This document shows positions 17,492 through 26,465 of a DNA stretch of 64,000 bases, one piece after another; within the stretch, counting starts at the first letter, position 1, and the number at the start of each line of letters is the position of its first letter. Where the stretch lies: positions 1 to 64,000 of the forward strand of contig NZ_JAQWCQ010000006.1 in the NCBI RefSeq assembly GCF_028705895.1, read 5' to 3'. The position numbers and the translations under genes were made by a program. The DNA comes from Massilibacteroides sp. (GTDB taxonomy: Bacteria; Bacteroidota; Bacteroidia; Bacteroidales; Tannerellaceae). The notes beneath the pieces were generated by a model, which was not told the origin of the DNA, ran no database searches, and worked only from the letters and a program-made list of their open reading frames with translations.

Positions 17492-18109
17492 ATGGAAGAT
17501 TTATTTAGCACTTTTTTAAGGGCAATCTTTATTGACAACATGGTTTTCTCATATTATTTGGGAATGTGTTCTTTTTTCGCTATTTCCAAAAATGTGAAAA
17601 CATCTATGGGATTAGGCTTAACGGTCGTTTTCATACTTGGATGTACTGTTCCTATTAACTATTTACTTGAAAAATATGTTTTGGTTGAAGGAGCTCTTTC
17701 CTGGTTGGATGAACGTTTTGTAAATACGGATTTAAGTTTCCTGTCATTGATAATATTTATCACTGTTATTGCCTCGTTTGTTCAATTAGCGGAGATGTTT
17801 ATTGAAAGATTCATGCCTGCGCTGTATGCCTCTTTAGGTATATTCTTGCCTCTTTTAGCCGTTAACTGTGCCATTTTAGGAGGATCATTGTTTATGCAAC
17901 AACGTTCTTTTCCAAATGCCGGAACAGCAACAGTTTATGGCTTAGGATGTGGTATAGGTTGGTTATTGGCTATTGTAGGTATGGCTGCAATCAGTGAAAA
18001 GATATCTTATTCAGATATACCCAAACCATTAAAAGGGCTTGGTATTGCTTTCGTAATAACCGGCTTGATGGGTATGGGCTTTATGTGTTTCTCCGGACTT
18101 AAAATCTAA
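17492..18109 (+). CDS. NqrE-type subunit of Na+-translocating NADH:quinone reductase (orphan)
   Basis: This 205-residue inner-membrane protein is clearly NqrE rather than RnfA: it starts with FLRAIFIDNMVFSYYLGMC and contains SLGIFLPLLAVNCAILGG, YGLGCGIGWLLAIVGMAAI and the ending GFMCFSGLKI. NqrE and NqrD bind a [2Fe-2S] cluster between them. The two ligand cysteines are Cys26 and Cys126. No nqrA, B, C, D or F gene is visible. The only candidate partner here is the RnfE-type protein two genes upstream, which would make a mixed Rnf/Nqr pair. A complete nqr operon elsewhere in the genome is likely, so this would be a second copy. Confidence 0.92.
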   Translation: MEDLFSTFLRAIFIDNMVFSYYLGMCSFFAISKNVKTSMGLGLTVVFILGCTVPINYLLEKYVLVEGALSWLDERFVNTDLSFLSLIIFITVIASFVQLAEMFIERFMPALYASLGIFLPLLAVNCAILGGSLFMQQRSFPNAGTATVYGLGCGIGWLLAIVGMAAISEKISYSDIPKPLKGLGIAFVITGLMGMGFMCFSGLKI

Positions 18110-18120
18110 TTTGATCCTTT

Positions 18121-19452
18121 GTGACAGAAAGAAAATACCCTATAGATAAAATGATCTATCCCGTGCAACGCTTTATGCAACAGCAGAAAGCGGGCGGGAT
18201 AGTTTTGGGCATTAGTGTACTAATTGCTCTTTTTTTAGCTAATTCCCCTTGGGATGAAACTTATTTTTCATTCTTTGATCACAAATTCGGTTTCCAGTTT
18301 GATGATAAATCATATTTAAATTATAGCATACACCATTGGATCAATGACGGTCTTATGGCTATATTCTTTTTTGTAGTCGGTCTTGAACTGAAAAGAGAGA
18401 TAATTGCCGGAGAATTGTCAAACCCTCGTAAAGCCATTTTGCCGATATCTGCTGCGATTGGAGGTATGGTTATGCCTGCCGTTATCTATTTTCTTTTTAA
18501 TCCAACAGGAGAAGAAAGTGCCGGCTGGGGAATTCCAATGGCTACAGATATAGCATTTGCTCTTGGAGTACTTTATACGCTTGGAACTAAAACCCCGTTA
18601 TCTCTAAAAGTCTTTTTGGCAGCCTTAGCTATAGTTGATGATTTAGGTGCTGTTTTAGTTATTGCCTTCTTTTATACATCAGATATATCCATAGCAAACC
18701 TTCTGATTGGATTCGGTTTTATTATAATCATGTATATAGGAAATCGAATCGGAATAAGGCATACTCTGTTTTATCTGATTCTTGGGGTAGCCGGAGTGTG
18801 GACTGCCTTTTTACTTTCCGGTGTGCATTCTACAATTGCGGCTGTTCTTGCTGCTTTTACGATTCCTGCGGATGTTGGATTGGGCGAAGGTCAGTATATT
18901 AGTAAAATCAGAAATAGTATTGACCAGTTTACGGTAATAGATCCGAATGGAAAACCAACTTTGTCGGAAAAGCAATTGGCTATATTAGAAAAGATAAAGA
19001 AAGATACAAAGTTGGCAACGCCCCCTTTGCAACGTCTTGAACAGGCTTTGCATCAGTTTGTAATCTTTCTTGTTATCCCGATTTTCGCATTGGCGAATGC
19101 CGGTGTTTCAATGAAAGATATAGAGATTGAAACTCTTTTTAGCAATAATGTTACTGTGGGGGTTGCTTGTGGTTTGTTCTTTGGAAAATTCATCGGAATT
19201 AGTGGAACATCTATTTTGTTGGTGAAAACCCGAATTGCCTCTTTTCCGCAAGGAATGAATCTTCGTAACTTGTTTGGAGTAAGTCTGCTTGCATCAATCG
19301 GATTTACGATGTCTTTATTTATCGCATCATTGGCTTTCCAGAATCCGGATAATATAATGCAGGCTAAAATAGGTATTTTTACAGCATCCATAGTCGGTGG
19401 AATTATAGGATTCATTGTTTTGAATAAAGAAGATGCAAGTAAAAAGGACTAA
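18121..19452 (+). CDS. nhaA: Na+/H+ antiporter NhaA
   Basis: This inner-membrane antiporter exchanges Na+ for H+. The family signature is complete: MATDIAFALGVLYTLG and AIVDDLGAVLVIAFFYT, whose paired aspartates bind the ion, plus the final helices with SLLASIGFTMSLFIASLAF. The 443 residues include an insertion of about 60 residues between the middle and last helices (after VGLGEGQY), common in Bacteroidetes NhaA. The start is uncertain: GTG at 18121, 11 bases after nqrE, is accepted here, but ATG at 18151 would also leave the first helix intact. Close spacing places it in one transcript with nqrE, so sodium export and sodium-driven pumping are probably expressed together. Confidence 0.93.
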   Translation: MTERKYPIDKMIYPVQRFMQQQKAGGIVLGISVLIALFLANSPWDETYFSFFDHKFGFQFDDKSYLNYSIHHWINDGLMAIFFFVVGLELKREIIAGELSNPRKAILPISAAIGGMVMPAVIYFLFNPTGEESAGWGIPMATDIAFALGVLYTLGTKTPLSLKVFLAALAIVDDLGAVLVIAFFYTSDISIANLLIGFGFIIIMYIGNRIGIRHTLFYLILGVAGVWTAFLLSGVHSTIAAVLAAFTIPADVGLGEGQYISKIRNSIDQFTVIDPNGKPTLSEKQLAILEKIKKDTKLATPPLQRLEQALHQFVIFLVIPIFALANAGVSMKDIEIETLFSNNVTVGVACGLFFGKFIGISGTSILLVKTRIASFPQGMNLRNLFGVSLLASIGFTMSLFIASLAFQNPDNIMQAKIGIFTASIVGGIIGFIVLNKEDASKKD

Positions 19453-19532
19453 TCATTTCAGTATCTTTTTAATAGCGCTCTGAAGATTTTGCAAAAAAGA
19501 GGTGTCTCATTAGATTATAGATTTAAAAGTAT

Positions 19533-19540
19533 TACTTTTG
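19533..19540 (+). promoter_or_regulatory. -7 box upstream of the ECF sigma gene
   Basis: TACTTTTG matches TAnnTTTG and lies 25 bases before the ATG at 19566. It suggests the sigma gene is not merely read through from nhaA. Confidence 0.45.
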
Positions 19541-19565
19541 GTCGGATAATCACACATTAGAGAAG

Positions 19566-20096
19566 ATGGAATTCCAACAGATCTATAATGAATGGCACAA
19601 GAAATCTTATTTCTTTGTACGATCCTATGTACAAGATGATATGGTTGCTGAAGATATTGTTTCCGAATCTTTGATAAAATTATGGAAAACAATGTCTGAA
19701 AAACATATTGAGCACCCACAATCATTGCTGTTTACCTTACTAAGGAACAGGTCTGTTGATTTTCTCAGACACGAATCTATACGTCAGGCTGCATGGGGTG
19801 AATTAGCAGATGCCTATCAGCAGGAATTATCATTGCGTATATCTACTTTGGAGGCATATGATCCCGAAAATATTTTCTCAAAAGATATTAAGTCTATTAT
19901 TGACAAAACATTGGCCACTCTTCCCGAACAGACCCGGAATGTTTTTATCATGAGTCGTTTTGAACATCTTTCAGTGAAAGAAATAGCGACAGAATATGAA
20001 ATAACTCCCAAAGCAGTGGAGTATCATATAACCAAAGCCCTCAAGGCATTAAGGATCAGTCTGAAAGATTATCTTTACATCTTGTTTTTCCTTTAA
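19566..20096 (+). CDS. ECF-type RNA polymerase sigma-70 factor
   Basis: This 176-residue sigma factor of the Bacteroidetes ECF family is normally held inactive by a FecR-type anti-sigma. Region 2 lies at about 5-75 (YFFVRSYVQDDMVAEDIVSE). Region 4 lies at about 115-168 and contains TRNVFIMSRFEHLSVKEIA and ITPKAVEYHITKALKALR, the -35-binding helix-turn-helix. The next gene is fecR-like, followed by an STN-containing SusC, the standard order of a sigma/anti-sigma regulated uptake locus. The signal would come from the loaded SusC through its STN domain to FecR. Confidence 0.93.
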   Translation: MEFQQIYNEWHKKSYFFVRSYVQDDMVAEDIVSESLIKLWKTMSEKHIEHPQSLLFTLLRNRSVDFLRHESIRQAAWGELADAYQQELSLRISTLEAYDPENIFSKDIKSIIDKTLATLPEQTRNVFIMSRFEHLSVKEIATEYEITPKAVEYHITKALKALRISLKDYLYILFFL

Positions 20097-20211
20097 ACCG
20101 ACAAAAGGTTTTCCCGAAATTTGTCTTTCTGTATTTTCAGTCATTCGTTTTTTTAATTCTATTTTAGGGATTCGTAGGCGTGAAACGTTTTATATATATA
20201 GAGAGAAATAT

Positions 20212-21153
20212 ATGATGGAAGAAAGTTTATTGATACATTATATTGAAGGGAAAGCTACTACCGAAGAAAAACGGCAGGTTATTCTATGGCTAAATGAATC
20301 ACCCGAACATCAGGCTACATATCTGGCTTTACGAAAGCTACACGATCTGAGCTTATGGAATGAGACGGATCGTAAGAGCGTGTTTTTGAAAAAAAACAAA
20401 TCGTCAGTTCGTATGTTTACCAGAGAATTTGCTAAAATAGCGTCAGTCTTATTAGTCGGTGTCTTATTATCAAGCATTTATTTTTTATCTAAACAAGAAA
20501 CAGCCGACAATTTTATTCAAACCATTACCGTCCCTCCCGGACAACGCGCCGAAATCAGATTAAGTGATGATACCGAAGTATGGCTGAATGCCGGTAGTAA
20601 GCTTTCCTTCCCTGAAAAAGTAACAAAAGACGCATACGAAGTAACGCTACAAGGCGAAGCTTATTTTAAAGTGAGCAAAAGGAAAGAGATCCCTTTTATT
20701 GTTCATGCAGGGATGTATGATATTAATGTATTAGGTACGGAATTTAATGTTAAATCCTATCAGAAACATGGAATATTCGAAGCTGCATTATTAGAAGGGA
20801 AAATTGACGTCGTCTCAGAACAAACAAACGAAAAAGTAAGTTTGAAACCCAGTGAGCAACTCATCTTGTCGGAACATGGGTTAGAGAAAACAAACATTGA
20901 GTATTATGATTATTTCAGATGGAGAGAAGGCCTGATTATTTTCGAAAAAGAGAAGGTGGGTACTTTGTTTGCTAAGCTGGAACTATACTACGATATTCAA
21001 ATTCAGATAGAGAATAAATCGCTTTTAGAGTCTGTATATACCGGTAAATTCCGTATTCAGGACGGCATAGAGCATGTGTTGAGAGTTCTCCAATTGAAAC
21101 ATAACTTCAGCTATATCAGAGATGAAGAAGCTAATAGTATTACGATTAGATAA
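20212..21153 (+). CDS. FecR-type anti-sigma factor
   Basis: This is a 313-residue inner-membrane anti-sigma factor. The N-terminal cytoplasmic part (about 1-75) has ATTEEKRQVILWLNESPEHQ, the sigma-binding helix bundle. One membrane helix follows at about 78-97 (SVLLVGVLLSSIYFL). The periplasmic FecR domain starts with TVPPGQRAEIRLSDDTEVWL and GEAYFKVSK, and a C-terminal DUF4974-like part contains YDYFRWREGLIIFE and YDIQIQIENKSL. It lies 115 bases after its sigma factor. The domain would receive a signal from the STN domain of the downstream SusC. ATG 20212 or 20215 could be the start; the difference is one residue. Confidence 0.92.
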   Translation: MMEESLLIHYIEGKATTEEKRQVILWLNESPEHQATYLALRKLHDLSLWNETDRKSVFLKKNKSSVRMFTREFAKIASVLLVGVLLSSIYFLSKQETADNFIQTITVPPGQRAEIRLSDDTEVWLNAGSKLSFPEKVTKDAYEVTLQGEAYFKVSKRKEIPFIVHAGMYDINVLGTEFNVKSYQKHGIFEAALLEGKIDVVSEQTNEKVSLKPSEQLILSEHGLEKTNIEYYDYFRWREGLIIFEKEKVGTLFAKLELYYDIQIQIENKSLLESVYTGKFRIQDGIEHVLRVLQLKHNFSYIRDEEANSITIR

Positions 21154-21211
21154 AATTGTTAAACTAAAATATGAAAAAGCCTATGAGTAAATAGATGTCT
21201 ATTTAGGAAGT

Positions 21212-21242
21212 AAAACGGAAAGTGTTGGCCCACCTTCCGTTT
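21212..21242 (+). terminator. Hairpin between fecR and susC
   Basis: AAAACGGAA (21212-21220) pairs with TTCCGTTTT (21234-21242) over a 13-base loop. It probably separates the regulator transcript from the susCD transcript. No long T run follows, so attenuation rather than full stop is possible. Confidence 0.55.
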
Positions 21243-21306
21243 TGAGACTGCCAGCATTAAAATGAGATTATAACCTATAATACTAACATATCATTAATAC
21301 AAATGT

Positions 21307-24300
21307 ATGAAAAAAAATTACAGAAGGAGATTCTCTCCTACTAATCATAATCTAATCAGAGTGATGAAACTAACATTAACATTATTACTCATTTGCACGA
21401 CAGGATTATTTGCCTCTGAAGCAAACTCGCAATCTGCTCAGGTGAATTTATCTATGAATAATGCAAAAATAAGAACGGTTCTGAATGAAATAGAACAGCA
21501 GACTGACTATCTGTTTTTGTTCAATCCAAATGATGTAGATACAGAAAAGCAAATTTCTGTCAAGGCTACAAAGCAACCGGTAACAGAAGTTCTGAATGAT
21601 ATCTTCAAAGGGACTTCAATTACTTACAAAAAAGAAGGCAATAATATTCTTTTATTGAAAGATGAAAAAACAGAGAACGCATTGGCTAAGCTTAGTTCCG
21701 TTCCTCAACAAGATAAAGTAACTGTTTCAGGAACGGTGAAGGATCCTCTTGGTGAACCAATTATTGGTGCTAATATTATTGAAAAGGGAACGACGAATGG
21801 AAATATCAGTGATTTTGACGGGAATTTCTCATTAAATGTTTCGCAGAATGCTGTTTTGTTAATCTCCTATATCGGATATAACACATTGGAGGTTTCAACT
21901 GCCGGAAAAACTGTTTTTCAGATTGTTTTGAAAGAAGATTCAGAACAATTGGATGAGGTAGTTGTTACCGCATTGGGTATCAAACGAGAAGAAAAATCGT
22001 TAGGATACGCTGTCCAGAAGGTATCCGGCGAAGAGTTGACAAAAGTAAAGGGGGTAGATATGGCTACTTCATTAACCGGAAAAGTGGCAGGTCTTACCAT
22101 CAAAAATACAACTGAATTTGGTGAAACAGCCTCTATTGAGATGCGTGGAGAGAGTCCTCTTATTGTAATCAATGGTGTTCCTTATGAGAATATAAGTTTG
22201 AATGATATTGCTGCGGATGATATTGATGATATCAGTACTTTGAAAGGTGCTACTGCAGCTGCGTTGTATGGAGCACGTGGTTCGGCAGGTGCTATTATGA
22301 TCACAACAAAAAAAGGAAAAGACAGTGGCTTTTCAATAGATATCAACAGTAATACTATGTTTAGAGCTGGATGGGTTGCGATTCCTAAAGCACAAACATC
22401 TTACGGACACGGTCTGAATGGTGAAATTGCTGATGACTATGTTTGGGGGCCTAAACTTGATATCGGGAATACGGCTGTACAATGGAATCCGGTATCTAAA
22501 CAGTATGAAGAAATGCCTTTGGTTTCAAGTGGAAAGAACAATTTTAAAAACTTCCTTGAGTCAGGTCTTATAACCAATAACAACGTTAGTATCACTCAAA
22601 CAGGAGAAAACGGTTATTTCAGATCCAGCATAAACCATATTTATAATAAAGGACAATATCCTAATCAGAAACTAAACAAACTCAATTATGCCTTGAGTGG
22701 TGAAATGAAATTGGGAGACAAGGTTTCAATTGAAGGTCAGATGGGATATAACTATAGTGAAACTCCTCAGACATGGGGTGGCGGCTATGGAAATCAGGGG
22801 TATATTTACCAGATTTTGATGTGGACAGGTCCGGATTATGATCTTCGCCAATACAGAGACTACTGGCTAACTACGAACGAAAAGCAGAACTGGCTCTACG
22901 AAGCCTGGTATGATAATCCTTATCTGATTGCGTACGAAAAACTTATGGGAGTTGAAGAAAGCAAACTAAATGCGAGCTTTACGGCTAATTACAATATTTT
23001 GAATAATCTTAAATTAATATTCCGGAATGGTTATGATTACTATAAAAGTGAAGATAAAGTAAGAAATCCGGCAGGTGTATTCTCTACAAGAGGACCTGAT
23101 ATTAGTTTTAATGGACACGGTTGGGGATGGAGCGGTAAAGGTATGTATGGCGTCAATCAAAACTGGGGACAGAGTATAAATAGTGATTTGATGATGACAT
23201 ATAATCAATCCGTTGGCAAGTTTAATTTTGATGTTTTGGGTGGTGGTAGTATTTATTATTATCAGGACAAATATCAGGGAGCACGCACTGTTAATGGACT
23301 GGCAGTGCCGGGATGGTATTCCTTAGCCAATGCGATTCCTTCTACAGCCGTTGGTGTTGATGGAATATCAACAATTGTTGGAGAACGATCCAGACAAATA
23401 AACAGTCTTTACGGAAAACTCTCTGTTTCATGGAATAACCTGGTGTATATAGATGTAACCGGACGTAACGACTGGAGTTCTACTCAACCGGAAGATCAAC
23501 GTTCTTATTTTTATCCATCTGTATCAGGAAGTGTTATTTTGTCTGAACTATTTAATGCTCCGTCCTGGCTTTCAATGTGGAAGGCAAGAACATCATGGAC
23601 GATAGCAAAGTCTCCGCTGGGTATATACGACAATAACCTACCATATAATACTTCAAACTCATGGGGGAATGCAAGTGCTTCTCTTCCGAACAATCTACTT
23701 GGAATAGATTTGCTGCCTTCAGAAAACCGCACTTGGGAGTTTGGAACAGGAGCTTATTTCTTTACCAAAAGATTATATGTCGATATTGCTTATTTTGATA
23801 AGTTGTATTATAACCGTCAAATCAAACAGACTATAGCACCATCATCAGGGTATAATCAAACACTGATTAATACGGATGAAACCTATGCTCGACGTGGTTT
23901 TGAAGTCACGCTGTCGGGAAGCCCTGTTAAAACAAAGGATTTTGAATGGAACTCAACGATCAACTATTCTTCACAACATAGATATTATGTAGATATCGAT
24001 CCGGTTTATTCTACAAAAAACCAATGGGTAAAACCTGGTAAACGAATGGATTACTACGCAGCAACAGAAAAAGCGCTGAGAGATCCTCAGGGTAATATCA
24101 TTCATAGTGCTGACGGTAATGTGTGGTTAAGTAGTTACAAACAGTTGTATGGATATAGCGATCCCGACTTCACATTCGGATTCATTAATAGTTTCAGATG
24201 GCGCGATTGGGTATTAAGTATTGGTATTGATGGTCGAATTGGTGGTTTGATGGATAACTACGTATATGGTAAGATGTTTGATACAGGTTCTGCTCCTGAG

Positions 24301-24726
24301 ACAGATACAGAATACCGTTATGATGAGGTAGTAAATGGAGGTAAATATATCGGTAAGGGTGTTAAAGTTATTAGTGGCTCTGTTAAATACGACACCGACG
24401 GCAATATTCTTGAAGATACACGCCAATATGCAACAAATGACATTCCTGTCAGCTATCAGGAATATATGAGACTTTGGGGTAATTCATGGGAAGGCCGTAT
24501 TCATAATCAGAGTTTTATTAAACTAAGAGAACTTTCAGTCATGTACACACTCCCTTCACAATTTTTGAATAAGACTTTTATTCAGAATGCATCAGTTGCG
24601 ATAACAGGACAAAACTTATTCTTGTGGACTAAAGATTTCAAATACTCAGACCCGGACTCAGGGACAGAGGATATGAATGCTCCTTCACAACGTATGATCG
24701 GTTGTAATATTAAAGTTACATTCTAA
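21307..24726 (+). CDS. SusC/RagA TonB-dependent transporter with STN domain
   Basis: This is a 1139-residue outer-membrane transporter. The leader ends in about 1-40 (TLTLLLICTTGLFASEANSQ). An STN signalling domain lies at about 45-118 (VRTV-like helix, FLFNPNDVD). A carboxypeptidase-like regulatory domain follows at about 135-215 (VSGTVKDPLGEPIIGANI). The TonB box is LDEVVVTALGI at about 215-225, then the plug and a 22-strand barrel ending in a terminal aromatic (IKVTF). The STN domain fits regulation by the sigma/FecR pair just upstream. The partner SusD gene follows after 23 bases. No hydrolase or other enzyme gene follows, so the substrate cannot be inferred; host glycan or a peptide/glycan fragment is possible. 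Confidence 0.93.
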   Translation: MKKNYRRRFSPTNHNLIRVMKLTLTLLLICTTGLFASEANSQSAQVNLSMNNAKIRTVLNEIEQQTDYLFLFNPNDVDTEKQISVKATKQPVTEVLNDIFKGTSITYKKEGNNILLLKDEKTENALAKLSSVPQQDKVTVSGTVKDPLGEPIIGANIIEKGTTNGNISDFDGNFSLNVSQNAVLLISYIGYNTLEVSTAGKTVFQIVLKEDSEQLDEVVVTALGIKREEKSLGYAVQKVSGEELTKVKGVDMATSLTGKVAGLTIKNTTEFGETASIEMRGESPLIVINGVPYENISLNDIAADDIDDISTLKGATAAALYGARGSAGAIMITTKKGKDSGFSIDINSNTMFRAGWVAIPKAQTSYGHGLNGEIADDYVWGPKLDIGNTAVQWNPVSKQYEEMPLVSSGKNNFKNFLESGLITNNNVSITQTGENGYFRSSINHIYNKGQYPNQKLNKLNYALSGEMKLGDKVSIEGQMGYNYSETPQTWGGGYGNQGYIYQILMWTGPDYDLRQYRDYWLTTNEKQNWLYEAWYDNPYLIAYEKLMGVEESKLNASFTANYNILNNLKLIFRNGYDYYKSEDKVRNPAGVFSTRGPDISFNGHGWGWSGKGMYGVNQNWGQSINSDLMMTYNQSVGKFNFDVLGGGSIYYYQDKYQGARTVNGLAVPGWYSLANAIPSTAVGVDGISTIVGERSRQINSLYGKLSVSWNNLVYIDVTGRNDWSSTQPEDQRSYFYPSVSGSVILSELFNAPSWLSMWKARTSWTIAKSPLGIYDNNLPYNTSNSWGNASASLPNNLLGIDLLPSENRTWEFGTGAYFFTKRLYVDIAYFDKLYYNRQIKQTIAPSSGYNQTLINTDETYARRGFEVTLSGSPVKTKDFEWNSTINYSSQHRYYVDIDPVYSTKNQWVKPGKRMDYYAATEKALRDPQGNIIHSADGNVWLSSYKQLYGYSDPDFTFGFINSFRWRDWVLSIGIDGRIGGLMDNYVYGKMFDTGSAPETDTEYRYDEVVNGGKYIGKGVKVISGSVKYDTDGNILEDTRQYATNDIPVSYQEYMRLWGNSWEGRIHNQSFIKLRELSVMYTLPSQFLNKTFIQNASVAITGQNLFLWTKDFKYSDPDSGTEDMNAPSQRMIGCNIKVTF

Positions 24727-24749
24727 TAACGATTAAACTGATAAACAAT

Positions 24750-26294
24750 ATGAATACTAAATTAAAAAATATAGCAACAGGATTAATTCTGTTAATGGGT
24801 GTATCTTTATCGGGATGCGATAACTTTGATGATATAAATACCAATCCAGACAAGCCTTCTGAAGCTACTGCTCCCTGGCTTGCTACAGGAATGATTACAA
24901 CGATTACGTCTTCTAATATAAGTACACAAAAAAGTTTTCTCGGCCCTTACAGACAGAGTAAGTATATTCTTTTCACAGAGCGAAAAGAAGGAGCCCAGTA
25001 TAACAACTTAGGAAGAGCCGATTTTGGTAATTATCTTTTTACTCTGAAAAATATAAAACCAATGTTGGAATATGCCAGTGTATTAACTCCTGAATCAAAT
25101 AATTCGTATGAGGCTTTAGCACACTTTATCCGTGCATGGCAGTTTTTTCAACTGACGATGTATGTTGGTGATATACCTTATTCTGAAGCAATACAAGGAG
25201 ACGAAGGGTTGATTAAGCCCAAGTACGATACGCAGAAAGACGTAATCAAGGGAATTCTCGAAGAACTTGATCAAGCAAATGATTTGTTCTCTAAAGGAGA
25301 AAATTTTTCAGGTGATTTTATCTATGGCGGTGATGTAGATAAATGGCGCAGATTAGTTAATAGCTTTGAGTTGTATGTTCTGATAAACTTATCCAATAAG
25401 ACCGATGATACGGATCTGAATGTAATAAGTAAATTCAATGAAGTTGCGAAGCGTCCATTAATGAGAGATTTTACAGATAATTTCGCGGTAACCTATACTG
25501 AGGCAAGAGGGTATTGTTATCCATGGAGCAATACCGCTGTCAGCTTGAATCCATTTACTCAATATACGATGTTATCCGCTACTTACATTGATCTGCTGAA
25601 AGAAAATAAAGACAGACGTTTGTTCTGTGTTGCAGAACCTGCAGAGTTATTGTTAAGTCAAGGTAAATCTGCTTCCGATTTTGATGCGTACATTGGAGTT
25701 GAAGCTTCTGATGAGTTTGATGTGACTGTTGATAAAAAGAATAGTGGCGAATACAGTGATCTGAACCTCCGCTACGTTGAATCAGCTACAGCAGAACCTG
25801 CCGGATTATTATGTCATTGGGATGTTGAATTTATATTGGCAGAAGCAGCGGTTCGTGGATGGACTAATGATGATGCTCAAGCACACTATGCTAATGGTAT
25901 TAAGAACTCTATGAATTTCTATGCTCGCTATACGGATAGCAAATATACACATGGCGTTTCGATCGACGATGCGTATATTAATACATACACAGATCAGGTT
26001 GCCTTGACAGGTAGTCCGGATAATAAAATCAAACAGATTATTGACCAGAAATATATGGCAGGATTCTTCCATAATCAATATTTTTCCTGGTTCGAGTTCA
26101 GACGTACAGGCTATCCGGAATTTATTTTAAATCCAAATTCGAATATGAATCCGACGGATAATACAAAATTCCCGACAAAATGGCAATACCCTCAATCTGA
26201 GATTGATTATAATAATGACAATCTGAAGGAAGCACTTGACCGCCAATACGGAGGTAGTGATGACTTCAATGGCATTATGTGGATATTAAATTAA
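24750..26294 (+). CDS. SusD/RagB-family surface lipoprotein
   Basis: This 514-residue lipoprotein has a lipobox ending SLSGC (Cys23) followed by DNFDDINTNPDKPSEA, the start typical of the SusD-like_2 group. TPR-like helices follow (ALAHFIRAWQFFQLTMYVGDIPYSEA). The late YMAGFFHNQYFSWFEFRRTGYPEF segment is also characteristic. It forms the lid on the SusC barrel encoded directly upstream and captures the ligand at the cell surface. It is the last gene of the locus; a strong hairpin follows. Confidence 0.93.
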   Translation: MNTKLKNIATGLILLMGVSLSGCDNFDDINTNPDKPSEATAPWLATGMITTITSSNISTQKSFLGPYRQSKYILFTERKEGAQYNNLGRADFGNYLFTLKNIKPMLEYASVLTPESNNSYEALAHFIRAWQFFQLTMYVGDIPYSEAIQGDEGLIKPKYDTQKDVIKGILEELDQANDLFSKGENFSGDFIYGGDVDKWRRLVNSFELYVLINLSNKTDDTDLNVISKFNEVAKRPLMRDFTDNFAVTYTEARGYCYPWSNTAVSLNPFTQYTMLSATYIDLLKENKDRRLFCVAEPAELLLSQGKSASDFDAYIGVEASDEFDVTVDKKNSGEYSDLNLRYVESATAEPAGLLCHWDVEFILAEAAVRGWTNDDAQAHYANGIKNSMNFYARYTDSKYTHGVSIDDAYINTYTDQVALTGSPDNKIKQIIDQKYMAGFFHNQYFSWFEFRRTGYPEFILNPNSNMNPTDNTKFPTKWQYPQSEIDYNNDNLKEALDRQYGGSDDFNGIMWILN

Positions 26295-26339
26295 ACCGAC
26301 CGGTGGGGACGAAATAATCTCCTGATACATTTTAATGTT

Positions 26340-26384
26340 CCCTTTGTTTTTCTTTTGACCACCATTGAAAGAAAAAACAAAGGG
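26340..26384 (+). terminator. Terminator of the ECF-SusCD locus
   Basis: CCCTTTGTTTTT...CTTT (26340-26355) pairs with AAAG...AAACAAAGGG (26368-26384), followed by a T-rich tract. An in-frame TTG at 26355 lies inside this hairpin and is not a credible start for the next gene. Confidence 0.8.
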
Positions 26385-26410
26385 AGTTTTCTTTTGATCA
26401 TTGTTCAAAA

Positions 26411-26443
26411 AAAGATAATATACCCTGTAGTATATTATCTTTG
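26411..26443 (+). promoter_or_regulatory. Promoter inside a perfect 13-bp inverted repeat
   Basis: AAAGATAATATAC (26411-26423) and GTATATTATCTTT (26430-26442) form a perfect inverted repeat with a 6-base centre. The -7 box TATCTTTG (26436-26443) is part of the right arm. A dimeric repressor bound here would block the promoter, or the arm may form an RNA hairpin. Confidence 0.5.
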
Positions 26444-26465
26444 TAAAAGGATAAGTAATCAGATT

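Noticed and set aside
15574..18109. A complete Rnf or Na+-NQR operon
   Set aside because: Only one subunit of each type is present; no NADH-binding, flavin-binding or quinone subunit is encoded in the flanking sequence.
26355..26465. Upstream start for the methyltransferase-like gene
   Set aside because: The TTG lies inside the terminator hairpin of the preceding operon and before the promoter box; the conserved N-terminal motif begins after 26466.
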